Assembly (NCBI GenBank): GCA_017427775.1
Contig: JAFRSD010000041.1
Coordinates: 86,592 to 150,591 of the forward strand
Reading direction: 5' to 3'
DNA length: 64,000 nt
From: Lachnospiraceae bacterium
GTDB taxonomy: Bacteria > Bacillota > Clostridia > Lachnospirales > Lachnospiraceae
Part shown: positions 1 through 8,693 of the stretch, piece after piece
How positions within the stretch are numbered: position 1 is the stretch's first letter
How the letters are laid out: the number at the start of each line of letters is the position of its first letter
Translations under genes and position numbers: made by a program
The notes under the pieces: model-generated
The model's database searches: none
What the model was told of the DNA's origin: nothing
Seen by the model: only the letters and a program-made list of their open reading frames with translations

Positions 1-133
1 TGAATACACTGTTTGCGGACGGGATCGCATGGCGGTCGATGATCGGGTTCTCCGAATAACGCCAGATCACATCCGTACATCCTGCAGGCTTCTCCTGCCA
101 GGGGATATTGGGAAGATTGTTTCCGATGATCAT
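1..133 (-). CDS. GH130 glycoside phosphorylase (5' end only)
   Basis: Only the first 44 codons are present; the rest lies beyond the left edge. The N-terminus reads [18 protein letters not shown] and continues through [15 protein letters not shown], the opening typical of family GH130 enzymes. These cleave beta-mannosidic bonds by phosphorolysis in the cytoplasm, for example mannosylglucose or beta-1,4-mannooligosaccharide phosphorylase. The start is ATG at 133 with GGAGAG a few bases upstream. It is divergent from an AraC-type regulator that may control it. The exact substrate cannot be judged from so little sequence. Confidence 0.8.
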   Translation of the reverse strand, partial: MIIGNNLPNIPWQEKPAGCTDVIWRYSENPIIDRHAIPSANSVF

Positions 134-358
134 AGTTTTCTCTCCTTTTCGCTTGGGGCGGCCGTCTTGTATAAACCTTTTCCGGCCGGTCCTTGTCCTC
201 TTTGTGATTTCACTATAGCATTTTCCGTATTGCGCTGCTATAATAACTTGTATAAAAAATCGTACAAATCTACCCAACCGGGAGAGTACGCACGTCCTCT
301 CTCCCCTCGGCGCGGCAGCAGGCACCGCGCCGTTACGTACGCCTGCAGGTACAGGAAT
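134..358. promoter_or_regulatory. Divergent intergenic region, GH130 / AraC regulator
   Basis: This is a 225-bp gap between two divergent starts, with an AT-rich core near 210-270. A perfect TATAAT sits at 239-244 on the plus strand, but no good -35 lies 16-18 bp before it, so expression of the regulator may need an activator. No clear symmetric operator was found by eye. Confidence 0.4.
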
Positions 359-1231
359 ATGGCACAGTTATATGAACCGATCGACACTTTGAATACGCCC
401 TTTGACGCCTTCTGGGCCGACAGCCGGAACGAGAATGATCCGCCGCGCCCGCACTGGCATTACTACATCGAGCTGATCTATGTGGAAACCGGAACACTCC
501 GGGCGGTTTTTGACCGAAAGAGCGCCCTCCTTTACCCGGGAGATCTCGCGGTCTTCTATCCGAAGCAGATTCATACACTCGTTCCCGAGTCGCCCGTGTA
601 CCGTTACGGCGTCATCAAATTCGACATCGGGCGTCTCACGCTTTCCACCGTCTACACGCCTAAGCTCCGCACACTGTTCGAAACCGCAAGAAACGATCCG
701 GGAATCCTTCCGATCGTTCCCGCAAAGGAACTGCCCCCGAAGCAGACAGCCAACGCGTTTCTGACCTGCATCGGGGAGATCGATCACCGCAATTACGGCT
801 ATGACATGATCGTGCAGAGCGTTCTCTCCACGCTTCTCGTTTCCGTGATCCGCGTGTTCAAGGACCGCGGGCTCAATGTAAGCGTGCAGCAAAGCGCACC
901 GGAGGAGGCAAGCATCGACTCCGTTACCGAATACATCGACGCGCATTCGTCGGAGCCGCTCCGCGTCGAGGATCTTGCAAAGCAGTGCGGCATGTCCTAT
1001 TCGTATTTTGCGCGGACGTTTCACCGCATGTACGGACGGGGCTGCCGGGAGTATATCGAATTTGTCCGCGTCTGCAAGGCCGAGGACCTGCTCCTGTTCA
1101 CGGACTACGACCTGACCTATATCAGCCAGGAAACCGGCTTTTCCGATTGCAGCCACCTGATCAAGACCTTTAAGAAATGGAAAAACGAAACCCCGAAACA
1201 GTATCGGCTGCGCCGTAACTGTCCGGGGTAA
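359..1231 (+). CDS. AraC-family transcriptional regulator
   Basis: This 290-residue protein has the usual AraC/XylS layout: an N-terminal cupin-like sensor ([11 protein letters not shown], then [14 protein letters not shown]) and a C-terminal double helix-turn-helix from about residue 190 ([21 protein letters not shown], then [20 protein letters not shown]). The reading frame is open back to position 29, inside the divergent GH130 gene. The ATG at 359 is preferred because it begins at the cupin domain, matches the usual 280-300 residues and has AGGA just upstream. It probably senses a sugar and controls the GH130 gene next door; that target is inferred from position only. Confidence 0.88.
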   Translation: MAQLYEPIDTLNTPFDAFWADSRNENDPPRPHWHYYIELIYVETGTLRAVFDRKSALLYPGDLAVFYPKQIHTLVPESPVYRYGVIKFDIGRLTLSTVYTPKLRTLFETARNDPGILPIVPAKELPPKQTANAFLTCIGEIDHRNYGYDMIVQSVLSTLLVSVIRVFKDRGLNVSVQQSAPEEASIDSVTEYIDAHSSEPLRVEDLAKQCGMSYSYFARTFHRMYGRGCREYIEFVRVCKAEDLLLFTDYDLTYISQETGFSDCSHLIKTFKKWKNETPKQYRLRRNCPG

Positions 1232-1260
1232 TATCCGTTCTTTATGAATTGTAAAAAGAT

Positions 1261-2370
1261 CTATCCTTCTACGGAAGCGTCCGCGATAAATGCGAGCGCT
1301 TTTTCCATTTGTTTACTATAGGTTAAGAAGTCCTTTCCGAACATCTGCTCCACGGTCGCGTTGTCAGCGTAGCCGCCCTCATTCTTCACGCCGGTAACAT
1401 ACTCGTTGTATTCTTCGTCCGTAACCGTGATGCCTTCCGCCTCCGCGATCTTCTGCAGAACCATGAACTGCTTCACGGAACTGATGGCAAGATCACGGCT
1501 TCGCGCGTACAGTTCCTCGGGCGAGGAATAATCGGTATACGTCTTCAGGAATGCAGCAAGCTCCATGCCGCTCTGGGAAGCGTAGCTCTCATACGGTGCG
1601 ACGAGACGCCGGTAATAATACTGGATATCCTCCTCGGGGATTTCGCCGAATGTCGAGGATTCGACAACCCGGTCGAGAAGCTTCAGATTGGCTTCCTCGT
1701 CAGCCGCGGCCTGCGCATCCTTCCGGAGGTTCTCCCTTACGAATGCCTTAAAATCCTCCGCGGTCGTATAGGATCTCGAATTCTTCTTTACATACGCGTC
1801 ATCGATATCATCCGATTTCTTGCAAAAATAATTGACGGTAACCTCAAACTGCACGGTCAATCCCGCAAGATCCGGATTGTTCGTATAGGTGGCGGGAAAT
1901 GTGGCGTCCACCGTCACGGTATCGCCCATCTTCGTTCCGACCAGGCCGCTCTCGAAACCGTCGATAAAGGAACCGGAACCGATCTCAAGGTCATAGCCCT
2001 GCGCCGTTCCGCCCTCAAACGCTTCTCCGTCCTTCCGTCCGATGAAATCGATATTGACGACATCACCGTTCTGCACCGTCCTGCCGTCCTTCGACGAATC
2101 ATGCACATAGTTCGGGCGGATGCTCAAAAACTCCTGAATCTGCTTATTGACGTCCTCATCGGTGATCGTAACCTGCTCCACCTTACGGACAAGTCCTTTG
2201 TACTGCCCGACGGTCACTTCCCCGGTACAGGGATGAAATACCGAACTCGCGTCAGCCGTCACCGTCGGAGTCGGGTCTTTCCTGCCGCAGCCCGCCATGA
2301 GCGCGGCAGCCATTATAAGTAAGAGGAGAACTCTCCTTCTGTTCTTCACTTTCGTCAACTCCCTCCGCAA
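1261..2370 (-). CDS. Trigger-factor/FKBP-like peptidyl-prolyl isomerase lipoprotein
   Basis: A 369-residue predicted lipoprotein with a basic N-terminus, a hydrophobic stretch and a lipobox ending at Cys28 (LMAGC). Residues about 95-180 form an FKBP-type domain (GDVVNIDFIGRKDGEAFEGG, then GSGSFIDGFESGLVG), and the rest resembles the helical C-terminal part of trigger factor (DFKAFVRENL, EYNEYV). It lacks the ribosome-binding N domain of cytoplasmic trigger factor, so it probably folds exported proteins on the outer face of the membrane. Its start overlaps the end of the GGDEF gene by 16 bp, which suggests co-translation. Confidence 0.85.
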   Translation of the reverse strand: MRRELTKVKNRRRVLLLLIMAAALMAGCGRKDPTPTVTADASSVFHPCTGEVTVGQYKGLVRKVEQVTITDEDVNKQIQEFLSIRPNYVHDSSKDGRTVQNGDVVNIDFIGRKDGEAFEGGTAQGYDLEIGSGSFIDGFESGLVGTKMGDTVTVDATFPATYTNNPDLAGLTVQFEVTVNYFCKKSDDIDDAYVKKNSRSYTTAEDFKAFVRENLRKDAQAAADEEANLKLLDRVVESSTFGEIPEEDIQYYYRRLVAPYESYASQSGMELAAFLKTYTDYSSPEELYARSRDLAISSVKQFMVLQKIAEAEGITVTDEEYNEYVTGVKNEGGYADNATVEQMFGKDFLTYSKQMEKALAFIADASVEG

Positions 2371-3539
2371 ACCTGATTCTTGCCGTTGTGCTTTGCCTTG
2401 TAAAGCAGTTTATCCGTGATCTGGAAGAATTCCTCGGCATTCATACGGTACGCGCCGCACTGGAACACGCCGCAGCTGAACGTAATGCTTCCGCTGTGCC
2501 AGTCATAATGCGTATTCCGGAACGCTTCGAGAATGCCCTGCATAACCTGCCTTGCTTCTTTCTCGCGGGAATTCGGGAAGATAACCGCGAATTCCTCGCC
2601 GCCGTAACGGCATACATAATTGTCGACGCCGCAGTGTTCCTGCATGATCTTCGAAAGCGTCAGAATGACTTCATCGCCGTTATCATGGCCATAGGTGTCA
2701 TTTACCTTCTTAAAGTCGTCAATATCCACTACCGCAAGCGTCAGCGGCTCATCGCCCTTCATCCGCACGCAGCGGTCAAGGAACTCGTAGAACGCGGTGT
2801 GGTTGTAAAGCCCCGTCATCTGGTCGCGCAGCAGCTGTTTTTCAAGCGCCATATTGTCCTTCTCATGGGACTGCAGCATCGTGTCTTTTCTCTGCAGCTG
2901 CATCAGCATCAGATATCCGAACAGCCGCGCCATGGCAACAAGCAGAATGCCCAAAATGATGTTCAGCCAGAGCACGTTGGTCCGTGTGTTCGTGGAAAGA
3001 TCGAGCAGCGTGTCGGCGTCTATTCCGTGGGTTGCGATCATGTCCCGCTTGCCCGAAAGGCTCCTCGCGAGATCTTCCGCATCGACAACGATCTGTCCGT
3101 TTTTCGTGAGAACCGAACTCGAAACCGTCAGCTGAAGGATACCGATCTGGCAGAGAACATGCGTCACGCTGCAAAGCAACTTGTCTTCAAAGACGGTAGA
3201 CCAGAGTACCGGAACGACAAATACGGCAAGCAGTACCGGATAATCATTATGTGCCGTTACGACAACGGTACAGATAGCGACAAATCCGATCACACATGCG
3301 TAATTCATGATAACCGGTTTTATATTCGGGCTGTTGATGATGATCCCGGTCGCCACGACAACCGTCAGGTTGATTGCCAGCGGAACATAGAAATTGCCCA
3401 CGCAGTAATCTTTCCATAAAAAGTCGTCCGTCTTCAGGATTTTCAAGTACATAGCCAGCTCGGTAGCCGCGATGATCACGGTGCTGAGTGCTAAGACGAG
3501 CAGAAATTGTTTTCTTGCCGCTGCAAATTTTTCTTCCAC
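2355..3539 (-). CDS. Membrane-bound diguanylate cyclase (GGDEF)
   Basis: A 394-residue protein with about six hydrophobic segments in residues 10-215, a short coiled linker, then a GGDEF domain (LLRDQMTGLYNHTAF, VVDIDDFKKVNDTYGHDNGDEV, RYGGEEFAVIF). The active-site loop is GGEEF, a catalytically competent form, so it should make cyclic-di-GMP from two GTP. The start appears to be GTG at 3539 with GGGGG upstream. It follows mgtE by 22 bp in the same direction. The membrane part is not a family I can name. A plausible client in this window is the PgaC-PgaD fusion; that link is inferred. Confidence 0.9.
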   Translation of the reverse strand: MEEKFAAARKQFLLVLALSTVIIAATELAMYLKILKTDDFLWKDYCVGNFYVPLAINLTVVVATGIIINSPNIKPVIMNYACVIGFVAICTVVVTAHNDYPVLLAVFVVPVLWSTVFEDKLLCSVTHVLCQIGILQLTVSSSVLTKNGQIVVDAEDLARSLSGKRDMIATHGIDADTLLDLSTNTRTNVLWLNIILGILLVAMARLFGYLMLMQLQRKDTMLQSHEKDNMALEKQLLRDQMTGLYNHTAFYEFLDRCVRMKGDEPLTLAVVDIDDFKKVNDTYGHDNGDEVILTLSKIMQEHCGVDNYVCRYGGEEFAVIFPNSREKEARQVMQGILEAFRNTHYDWHSGSITFSCGVFQCGAYRMNAEEFFQITDKLLYKAKHNGKNQVCGGS

Positions 3540-3561
3540 AGGTTATTACCCCCAATATGCG

Positions 3562-4932
3562 TTACAATCGAAGGAACATCGTTGCAAACGCGAAATAAAC
3601 GAGCAGTGATACAGCATCGACGATCGTGGTGATAAACGGACTCGCCATGACAGCCGGGTCAAATCCGAGCTTCGCGACGATCATCGGCAGCGTACAGCCG
3701 AGGAGTTTCGCGCAAAGCACGGTGATGCACAAGGTTAAACATACAACAAGCGCTACGGGAACGGTGATCTCGCGATGCATGAGCAGCTTATCCACAAGGA
3801 AAATCTTACCGAAGGTCACAACCCCGAGCGAGACGCCGCACAGGAGTGCGACACGCATCTCCTTCCAGATAATTCTCATGATATCACCGAATTCGACTTC
3901 CCCCAAAGAAATCGCACGAATGATCGTAACGCTTGCCTGGGAACCGGAGTTACCGCCGGTATCCATCAGCATCGGAATGAACGCGGTCAGAACGACCTGC
4001 ACCCGGAGGGCATCCTCGAAGGAGGAAATGATCATTCCGGTAAATGTCGCGGAAACCATCAACAGAAGAAGCCAGATGATACGGCTTCGCCAGAGCGAAA
4101 ACACCGGCGTTCTCAAGTACGGCGTTTCGACGGGCGCCATAGCGTTCATCTTTGCGAAGTCTTCTTCCGCCTCATCCTGCATGACATCGATAGCGTCATC
4201 GACGGTTACGATACCGACGAGACGGTTCTCTTCATCCACAACCGGAAGCGCGAGCACGTCGTATTTACTGATGGTCGCAGCCACATCTTCCTTATCATCG
4301 AGCGTCTTTACGCTGATGACGTTGTCCTGCATAATGTCCTTAATCTTCGCTTCATAATCGGACAGGAGCAGGTATTTGACCGTTACCATACCGATCAGAT
4401 GACTGCGGTTGTCGGTTACGTAACAGGTATAAATCGTTTCTTTATCGATGGCGACCTTACGGATCAGGGCAAATGCCTCGCGCACCGTCATGTCCTCCTT
4501 CAGGCGGACAAACTCGGTCGTCATAATGCTTCCGGCACTGTCTTCCGGATACTTTAACAGTTCATTGACCGTCTTGCGGTCCTCGGCGGACGAGTTCGCG
4601 AGAATACGCTTTACGACGTTCGCGGGCATCTCCTCGACAAGGTCTACCGTATCATCCATGTACAGCTCATCCAGAACTTCTCGAAGCTCCTTATCACTGA
4701 AGGCTTCGATCAATACCTTCTGGAAGTCGGGATCCAGCTCGACGAAAACGTCGGCCGCGAGTTCCTTCGGAAGGATCCGGTACAGGATCGCGAACTGGTT
4801 CTTCGGGATCTCCTCGAACATCTCCGCGATATCCGCCGCGGGAACGTCCATCAGCATCTTCCGAAGATCCGCATATTTCTTCTCATCCAGTAAACGCTTT
4901 GCATTTTCCAGGGAAAATTCATCCAATTCCAT
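3562..4932 (-). CDS. mgtE: Magnesium transporter MgtE
   Basis: A 456-residue protein of typical MgtE length. The N-terminal superhelical domain (residues 1-130, EMFEEIPKNQFAILYRIL) is followed by a CBS pair (about 135-255, including TCYVTDNRSHLIGMVTVKYLL and ALPVVDEENRLVGIVTVDDA) and five membrane segments. The family signature PMLMDTGGNSGSQASVTIIRA lies in the transmembrane part. It carries Mg2+ inward and is gated by Mg2+ bound to the N and CBS domains. AGGAGG precedes the ATG. Only 58 bp separate it from the upstream gene, and no Mg riboswitch fits there. Confidence 0.96.
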   Translation of the reverse strand: MELDEFSLENAKRLLDEKKYADLRKMLMDVPAADIAEMFEEIPKNQFAILYRILPKELAADVFVELDPDFQKVLIEAFSDKELREVLDELYMDDTVDLVEEMPANVVKRILANSSAEDRKTVNELLKYPEDSAGSIMTTEFVRLKEDMTVREAFALIRKVAIDKETIYTCYVTDNRSHLIGMVTVKYLLLSDYEAKIKDIMQDNVISVKTLDDKEDVAATISKYDVLALPVVDEENRLVGIVTVDDAIDVMQDEAEEDFAKMNAMAPVETPYLRTPVFSLWRSRIIWLLLLMVSATFTGMIISSFEDALRVQVVLTAFIPMLMDTGGNSGSQASVTIIRAISLGEVEFGDIMRIIWKEMRVALLCGVSLGVVTFGKIFLVDKLLMHREITVPVALVVCLTLCITVLCAKLLGCTLPMIVAKLGFDPAVMASPFITTIVDAVSLLVYFAFATMFLRL

Positions 4933-4990
4933 GCTCTAACCTCCTGTCAGAAAAAATGTCAGGCAGAGCGCAAACGGCAATCGTCCCGGC

Positions 4991-6700
4991 TCAGTCTTTG
5001 GTAAAGGCAAATGCCACGATCGAGAACCGTTTGTCCGAGCTCTTCGGAACAACGCTGATCGTGTGTTCCGCAGGCTCCCCGTAAGGAACGGCGAGCATCG
5101 CTTTGCTATGCGTCCAGCCGATAGCAAGCGGATTGTATTCGTATTTTACTTCTCCGTCAACGACAATGTCGCACGGTCCGAAAGCCGGATCGCCGGTGTC
5201 TTTGAAGATGAAGAAGAACGAAGAACATTTCATGGTTACCGTGAACGGCTCTTCCGACTTGCATGCGCGGCTCCAGGATCCGTCAAATGTGTATGTGCCG
5301 TGATGGTCAAGATCCTTCTCTGCATACTGCAGATCCTTGTCGTTCTCGGTGAAATCGCCGAACGAAACCGTGAAACCGGTGTATTCGTCCATCGTACCCG
5401 GATATACGGTAACGGTCTTGTCATAGTAACGTCCGAGGCAGCTTTCCTCCGGATAGGAAACCTCGTCGCTGACGTGCGCGAGGGACTGCTCGATCAGGTA
5501 ATTCACACAGTCCGCCATGACTCTGTGTCCGTCATTGGTCGGATGATAGATGTCATAGAAATACTGGCGCTTCGAGATCACATGGTCGGCTGCTTCCTTC
5601 GGGAACTGCGGCGATACGCCGTCCAGAACACTGACCATCGGATAGTCGTAATGACGTCCGATCGGCTCCAAACGGTCCTGAAGGTTCCAGTCGTTCATGA
5701 ATACCGAGAACAGAAGGATCACGGCCGGGCCGTTATCGCGATGGAACGCCTTGGAGCAAAGACTCTCGAAGCAGATGCCGTTCGTCTCGTCTCCGGCGTC
5801 GTTTACCGCGAACTCGATGATCAGGATGTCGGGATTGACCGTGCCGTTCCGGAGCACGTCCTTCTCGTAACGGAGCACGCCGAGCTCACTGCTCGTTCCG
5901 CCGATACCGGCCTTCACGAGGTGCACCTTTTCGGGATCCTCGGCATAGGTGTTACGGAAATAGTCAAAGATACGGTATGCGTAACTCTTCGACTCGATCG
6001 GCTTTGCGCCGGCGCCCTGGGTGATGGAGCCGCCGATAAATGCAATCGTTACGTCTTCGCCTTCGGAAGCCTTCTCGATCGCACGGCGGAGCCTCGTCGT
6101 GTTGCCCATCGACATGAGCGAGCGCTCAAGAATCTTATGGTAATCGGGGCTTTCCCAGTCAATCGGCGTATCAAGCACCGGTTCGGGAACCTCGAAGCCG
6201 TCGTTTAAGTAAAGGATAATGGTGCCCTTTGCCTGCAGGCTCTCGCTGTCGGAGAACAGAAGCAGCGTTCCGAGGATGTCATCCTCCTCCGTGCACGGGA
6301 ATTCCGTCAGCGGGAACACTCTCTCCGCGCCGTCGCAGAGCACGTCCATCGTCATGCGGGTACCGGAATTGTAACGGTCGGTCTTGCCGTAATGCTGCAG
6401 CACAATCGACATCGGATGATTCCGGTCCTCCTCGCGTTCGGGTTCCATGATGATACCGATACTGTGCACGATCTCCATGAAATCCGCGCTCTTCTGAAGC
6501 CGTCCCGCAATCTCGTCGGGAACGTCCTGGCAGATCAGCTTGATGTTGCCCGCAACACGGTTCTCGAGGAAACGGAGTTCCTTCGGCTTACCGTCCTCCG
6601 CGTTGGAAGTCGCTACAAGATCGTCCAGCATGAAATAAATCTTGGGACGCTTCACGGTAGGGTCTTTGGGCGCAACAGGTCCTTTTACGTTGGTATTCAA
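4991..6700 (-). CDS. Cytoplasmic SGNH/GDSL hydrolase with N- and C-terminal accessory domains
   Basis: A predicted 569-residue protein without signal peptide. The SGNH core spans about residues 195-405: FIGGSITQGAG carries the nucleophile Ser, DILIIEFAVNDAGDE a later block, and YDIYHPTNDGH the Asp-x-x-His pair. About 190 residues precede it and a beta-rich domain of about 140 follows. The likely start is TTG at 6700: AAGGAG lies 7 nt upstream and overlaps the glgB stop at 6705-6707, so the two genes look translationally coupled. A lipoprotein paralogue lies at 10277-11599. It probably deacylates sugars or oligosaccharides; the substrate is unknown. Confidence 0.85.
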   Translation of the reverse strand: MNTNVKGPVAPKDPTVKRPKIYFMLDDLVATSNAEDGKPKELRFLENRVAGNIKLICQDVPDEIAGRLQKSADFMEIVHSIGIIMEPEREEDRNHPMSIVLQHYGKTDRYNSGTRMTMDVLCDGAERVFPLTEFPCTEEDDILGTLLLFSDSESLQAKGTIILYLNDGFEVPEPVLDTPIDWESPDYHKILERSLMSMGNTTRLRRAIEKASEGEDVTIAFIGGSITQGAGAKPIESKSYAYRIFDYFRNTYAEDPEKVHLVKAGIGGTSSELGVLRYEKDVLRNGTVNPDILIIEFAVNDAGDETNGICFESLCSKAFHRDNGPAVILLFSVFMNDWNLQDRLEPIGRHYDYPMVSVLDGVSPQFPKEAADHVISKRQYFYDIYHPTNDGHRVMADCVNYLIEQSLAHVSDEVSYPEESCLGRYYDKTVTVYPGTMDEYTGFTVSFGDFTENDKDLQYAEKDLDHHGTYTFDGSWSRACKSEEPFTVTMKCSSFFFIFKDTGDPAFGPCDIVVDGEVKYEYNPLAIGWTHSKAMLAVPYGEPAEHTISVVPKSSDKRFSIVAFAFTKD

Positions 6701-6704
6701 TTCT

Positions 6705-8495
6705 CTACTCCTTGTCCGCGGCCGCCCCGAGTGCGAAAAGCATTCCCGAGTAAGCCGGCAAATGTATGGTGATCTCGCAGGAATCCTGCACAAAATCAGC
6801 CGTTTCGGTGCTTCCTCCGAACCGGATGTCGTCGGAGTTCAGCAAAAGACGCGCTTCCTCTCCGTAGAGCGGAAGGCGGTAGGTCTGTTCTATCCCCGAA
6901 AAGTTCATGGCCGCAAGGATGCGGGATGAATCTCCTCTTCTCTCAATCGCGTACAGGCACTGTTCGCGGGAATTGCAGTCACGCCACAAAAAACCGTCAC
7001 CCGCATAATCCCGGAAGAACGCGTCGTTCGTTGTCAGGATACGGTTCAGTTCCTTCATGTACGTAAAGAACCCGTCATGCTTCGGATACGAAAGAAGCAT
7101 CCAGTCCTGTTCGCGGGACTCGTCCCACTCCCGTAACTGCCCGAACTCATTGCCCATGAAATTAAGCTTCTTGCCGGGGTGCGCTGCCATATAGAGATAC
7201 AACAGGCGGGCCTGCGGGAACTTGTCCTCATAGTCACCCTGCATGCGCTGCAGGATCGTTGCTTTGCCATGAACAACCTCGTCGTGCGAGAACGGCAGCA
7301 GATACCGTTCCGAGAAGAAGTACATCATGGAAAATGTGAGCTTGTCGTACATGCTTCCGCGAAGCCATGCTCCGGTCTGCATATAGGACAGCGTATCATG
7401 CATCCAGCCGAGGTCCCATTTGTAGTCGAAACCGAGGCCGCCCGCCCAGGTCGCGCGTGTCACGCCGGGGTAGGCCGTGGAGTCTTCGGCAATCAGCATG
7501 CATGTCGGATGCAGCCGCTTCAGGCTCTCGTTCATGTATTTTATGAAGTTCAGAGAGTTCGGGTTGACGCCTCTTCGCTCGTTGCCCTGCCAGAAGATCA
7601 GCCGGCTGACCGCGTCAAAGCGGAGTCCGTCGAAGTGGAATTCCTTCAGCCAGTAGTTCGCGCACGACTGCATGAAGGACCGCACCTCTCCTCTCGAATA
7701 ATCAAAGTTATAGGTTCCCCATTCACTGTTCGCAACGTCCGGGGAACGGTATTCATAAAGCGGCGTTCCGTCGAACCGGCGCAAGCCGTAGGAATCGACC
7801 GCAAAATGCGCGGGTACAAGATCGAGGATGACGCCGATGCCTTCCTGATGAAACCGGTTCACCATGGTCCGAAGCATGGCCGGCGTTCCGTACCGTGAAG
7901 TAGGCGCGTAAAAACCGGTATTCTGATATCCCCACGACGCGTCGCACGGATGCTCCGAAAGCGGCATGAATTCCACATGGGTATACCCTGCTTCCTTCAC
8001 ATAGGGGATCAGCTGCTCCGCAAGCTCAAGATAGTTGAGAAAGCCGTTCTCGTCCTCGTCGCTGTGACGCTTCCACGAACCTGCGTGCACTTCGTATATA
8101 TTCACCGGACGGTCATAGCCCGTACTCCGGTTATTCATCCAGTCCCAGTCATCGAAGATATAGGAATGAAGCTCGGTGATCACCGATCCGGATCCCGGCC
8201 GCAGTTCCTGCCCGAAACCATACGGATCGCTTTTCTCGACGCGGCTTCCGTCCCTTCCGTAGACGACGTATTTATAAATATGGCCCGGATACGCAAACTC
8301 CTCCCACTTCGTGAACACCCCGCCCTCTTCGCGGTCCATGGAGATTTCCTTCCAACCGGTCCAGTCTCCCATCACCGTGACGCCCGCGGCGCCCGGCGCG
8401 TATACACGAAACACGGTTCCTTTGCCGGTCGGATGAGCTCCGAAAAACTCATATGCGTCCATCGCCTTTCCGGCGAGAAATTCCTTCCGATCCAT
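6705..8495 (-). CDS. glgB: 1,4-alpha-glucan branching enzyme
   Basis: A 596-residue GH13 enzyme that forms alpha-1,6 branches in glycogen. The N-terminal CBM48 region (YEFFGAHPTGKGTVFRVYAPGA) is followed by the catalytic barrel with FMPLSEHPCDASWGYQNTGFYAPTSRYG, GLRFDAVSRLIF (nucleophile Asp), MLIAEDSTAYPG (acid Glu) and LPFSHDEVVHGKAT. It is a little shorter than the common 620-730 residues because the first N-terminal domain is missing, as in many Firmicutes. No other glg gene lies nearby. Its only tight partner is the SGNH hydrolase downstream. Confidence 0.95.
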   Translation of the reverse strand: MDRKEFLAGKAMDAYEFFGAHPTGKGTVFRVYAPGAAGVTVMGDWTGWKEISMDREEGGVFTKWEEFAYPGHIYKYVVYGRDGSRVEKSDPYGFGQELRPGSGSVITELHSYIFDDWDWMNNRSTGYDRPVNIYEVHAGSWKRHSDEDENGFLNYLELAEQLIPYVKEAGYTHVEFMPLSEHPCDASWGYQNTGFYAPTSRYGTPAMLRTMVNRFHQEGIGVILDLVPAHFAVDSYGLRRFDGTPLYEYRSPDVANSEWGTYNFDYSRGEVRSFMQSCANYWLKEFHFDGLRFDAVSRLIFWQGNERRGVNPNSLNFIKYMNESLKRLHPTCMLIAEDSTAYPGVTRATWAGGLGFDYKWDLGWMHDTLSYMQTGAWLRGSMYDKLTFSMMYFFSERYLLPFSHDEVVHGKATILQRMQGDYEDKFPQARLLYLYMAAHPGKKLNFMGNEFGQLREWDESREQDWMLLSYPKHDGFFTYMKELNRILTTNDAFFRDYAGDGFLWRDCNSREQCLYAIERRGDSSRILAAMNFSGIEQTYRLPLYGEEARLLLNSDDIRFGGSTETADFVQDSCEITIHLPAYSGMLFALGAAADKE

Positions 8496-8620
8496 ATCTT
8501 CCGATGCCTCTTTTCAGTGCGCATGAAAACAGCAACAGCATACAGAGATATTTTAACTGATTTTATTGTCTTTTTCAACCCATAAAACCGCGCGTGCGCG
8601 TAGGAAAATGGAAAAAGCAA

Positions 8621-8650
8621 TTGCATTTTCCGCCATGAAAGAAGTATACT
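8621..8650 (+). promoter_or_regulatory. Predicted promoter of the GH30 gene
   Basis: TTGCAT at 8621-8626 and TATACT at 8645-8650 are separated by 18 bp and sit 43 bp before the GH30 start. The -35 overlaps one arm of a GGAAAATG/CATTTTCC inverted pair (8603-8610 and 8624-8631), which could be an operator or part of the over-represented octamer reported in the findings. Confidence 0.55.
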
Positions 8651-8693
8651 GTTCATACTAACCGAAAAAACGTAATAAAGAGGTTTTAAAGCA

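Noticed and set aside
4933..4990. Mg2+ riboswitch (M-box) upstream of mgtE
   Set aside because: Only 58 bp separate mgtE from the preceding gene, far too little for an M-box aptamer.
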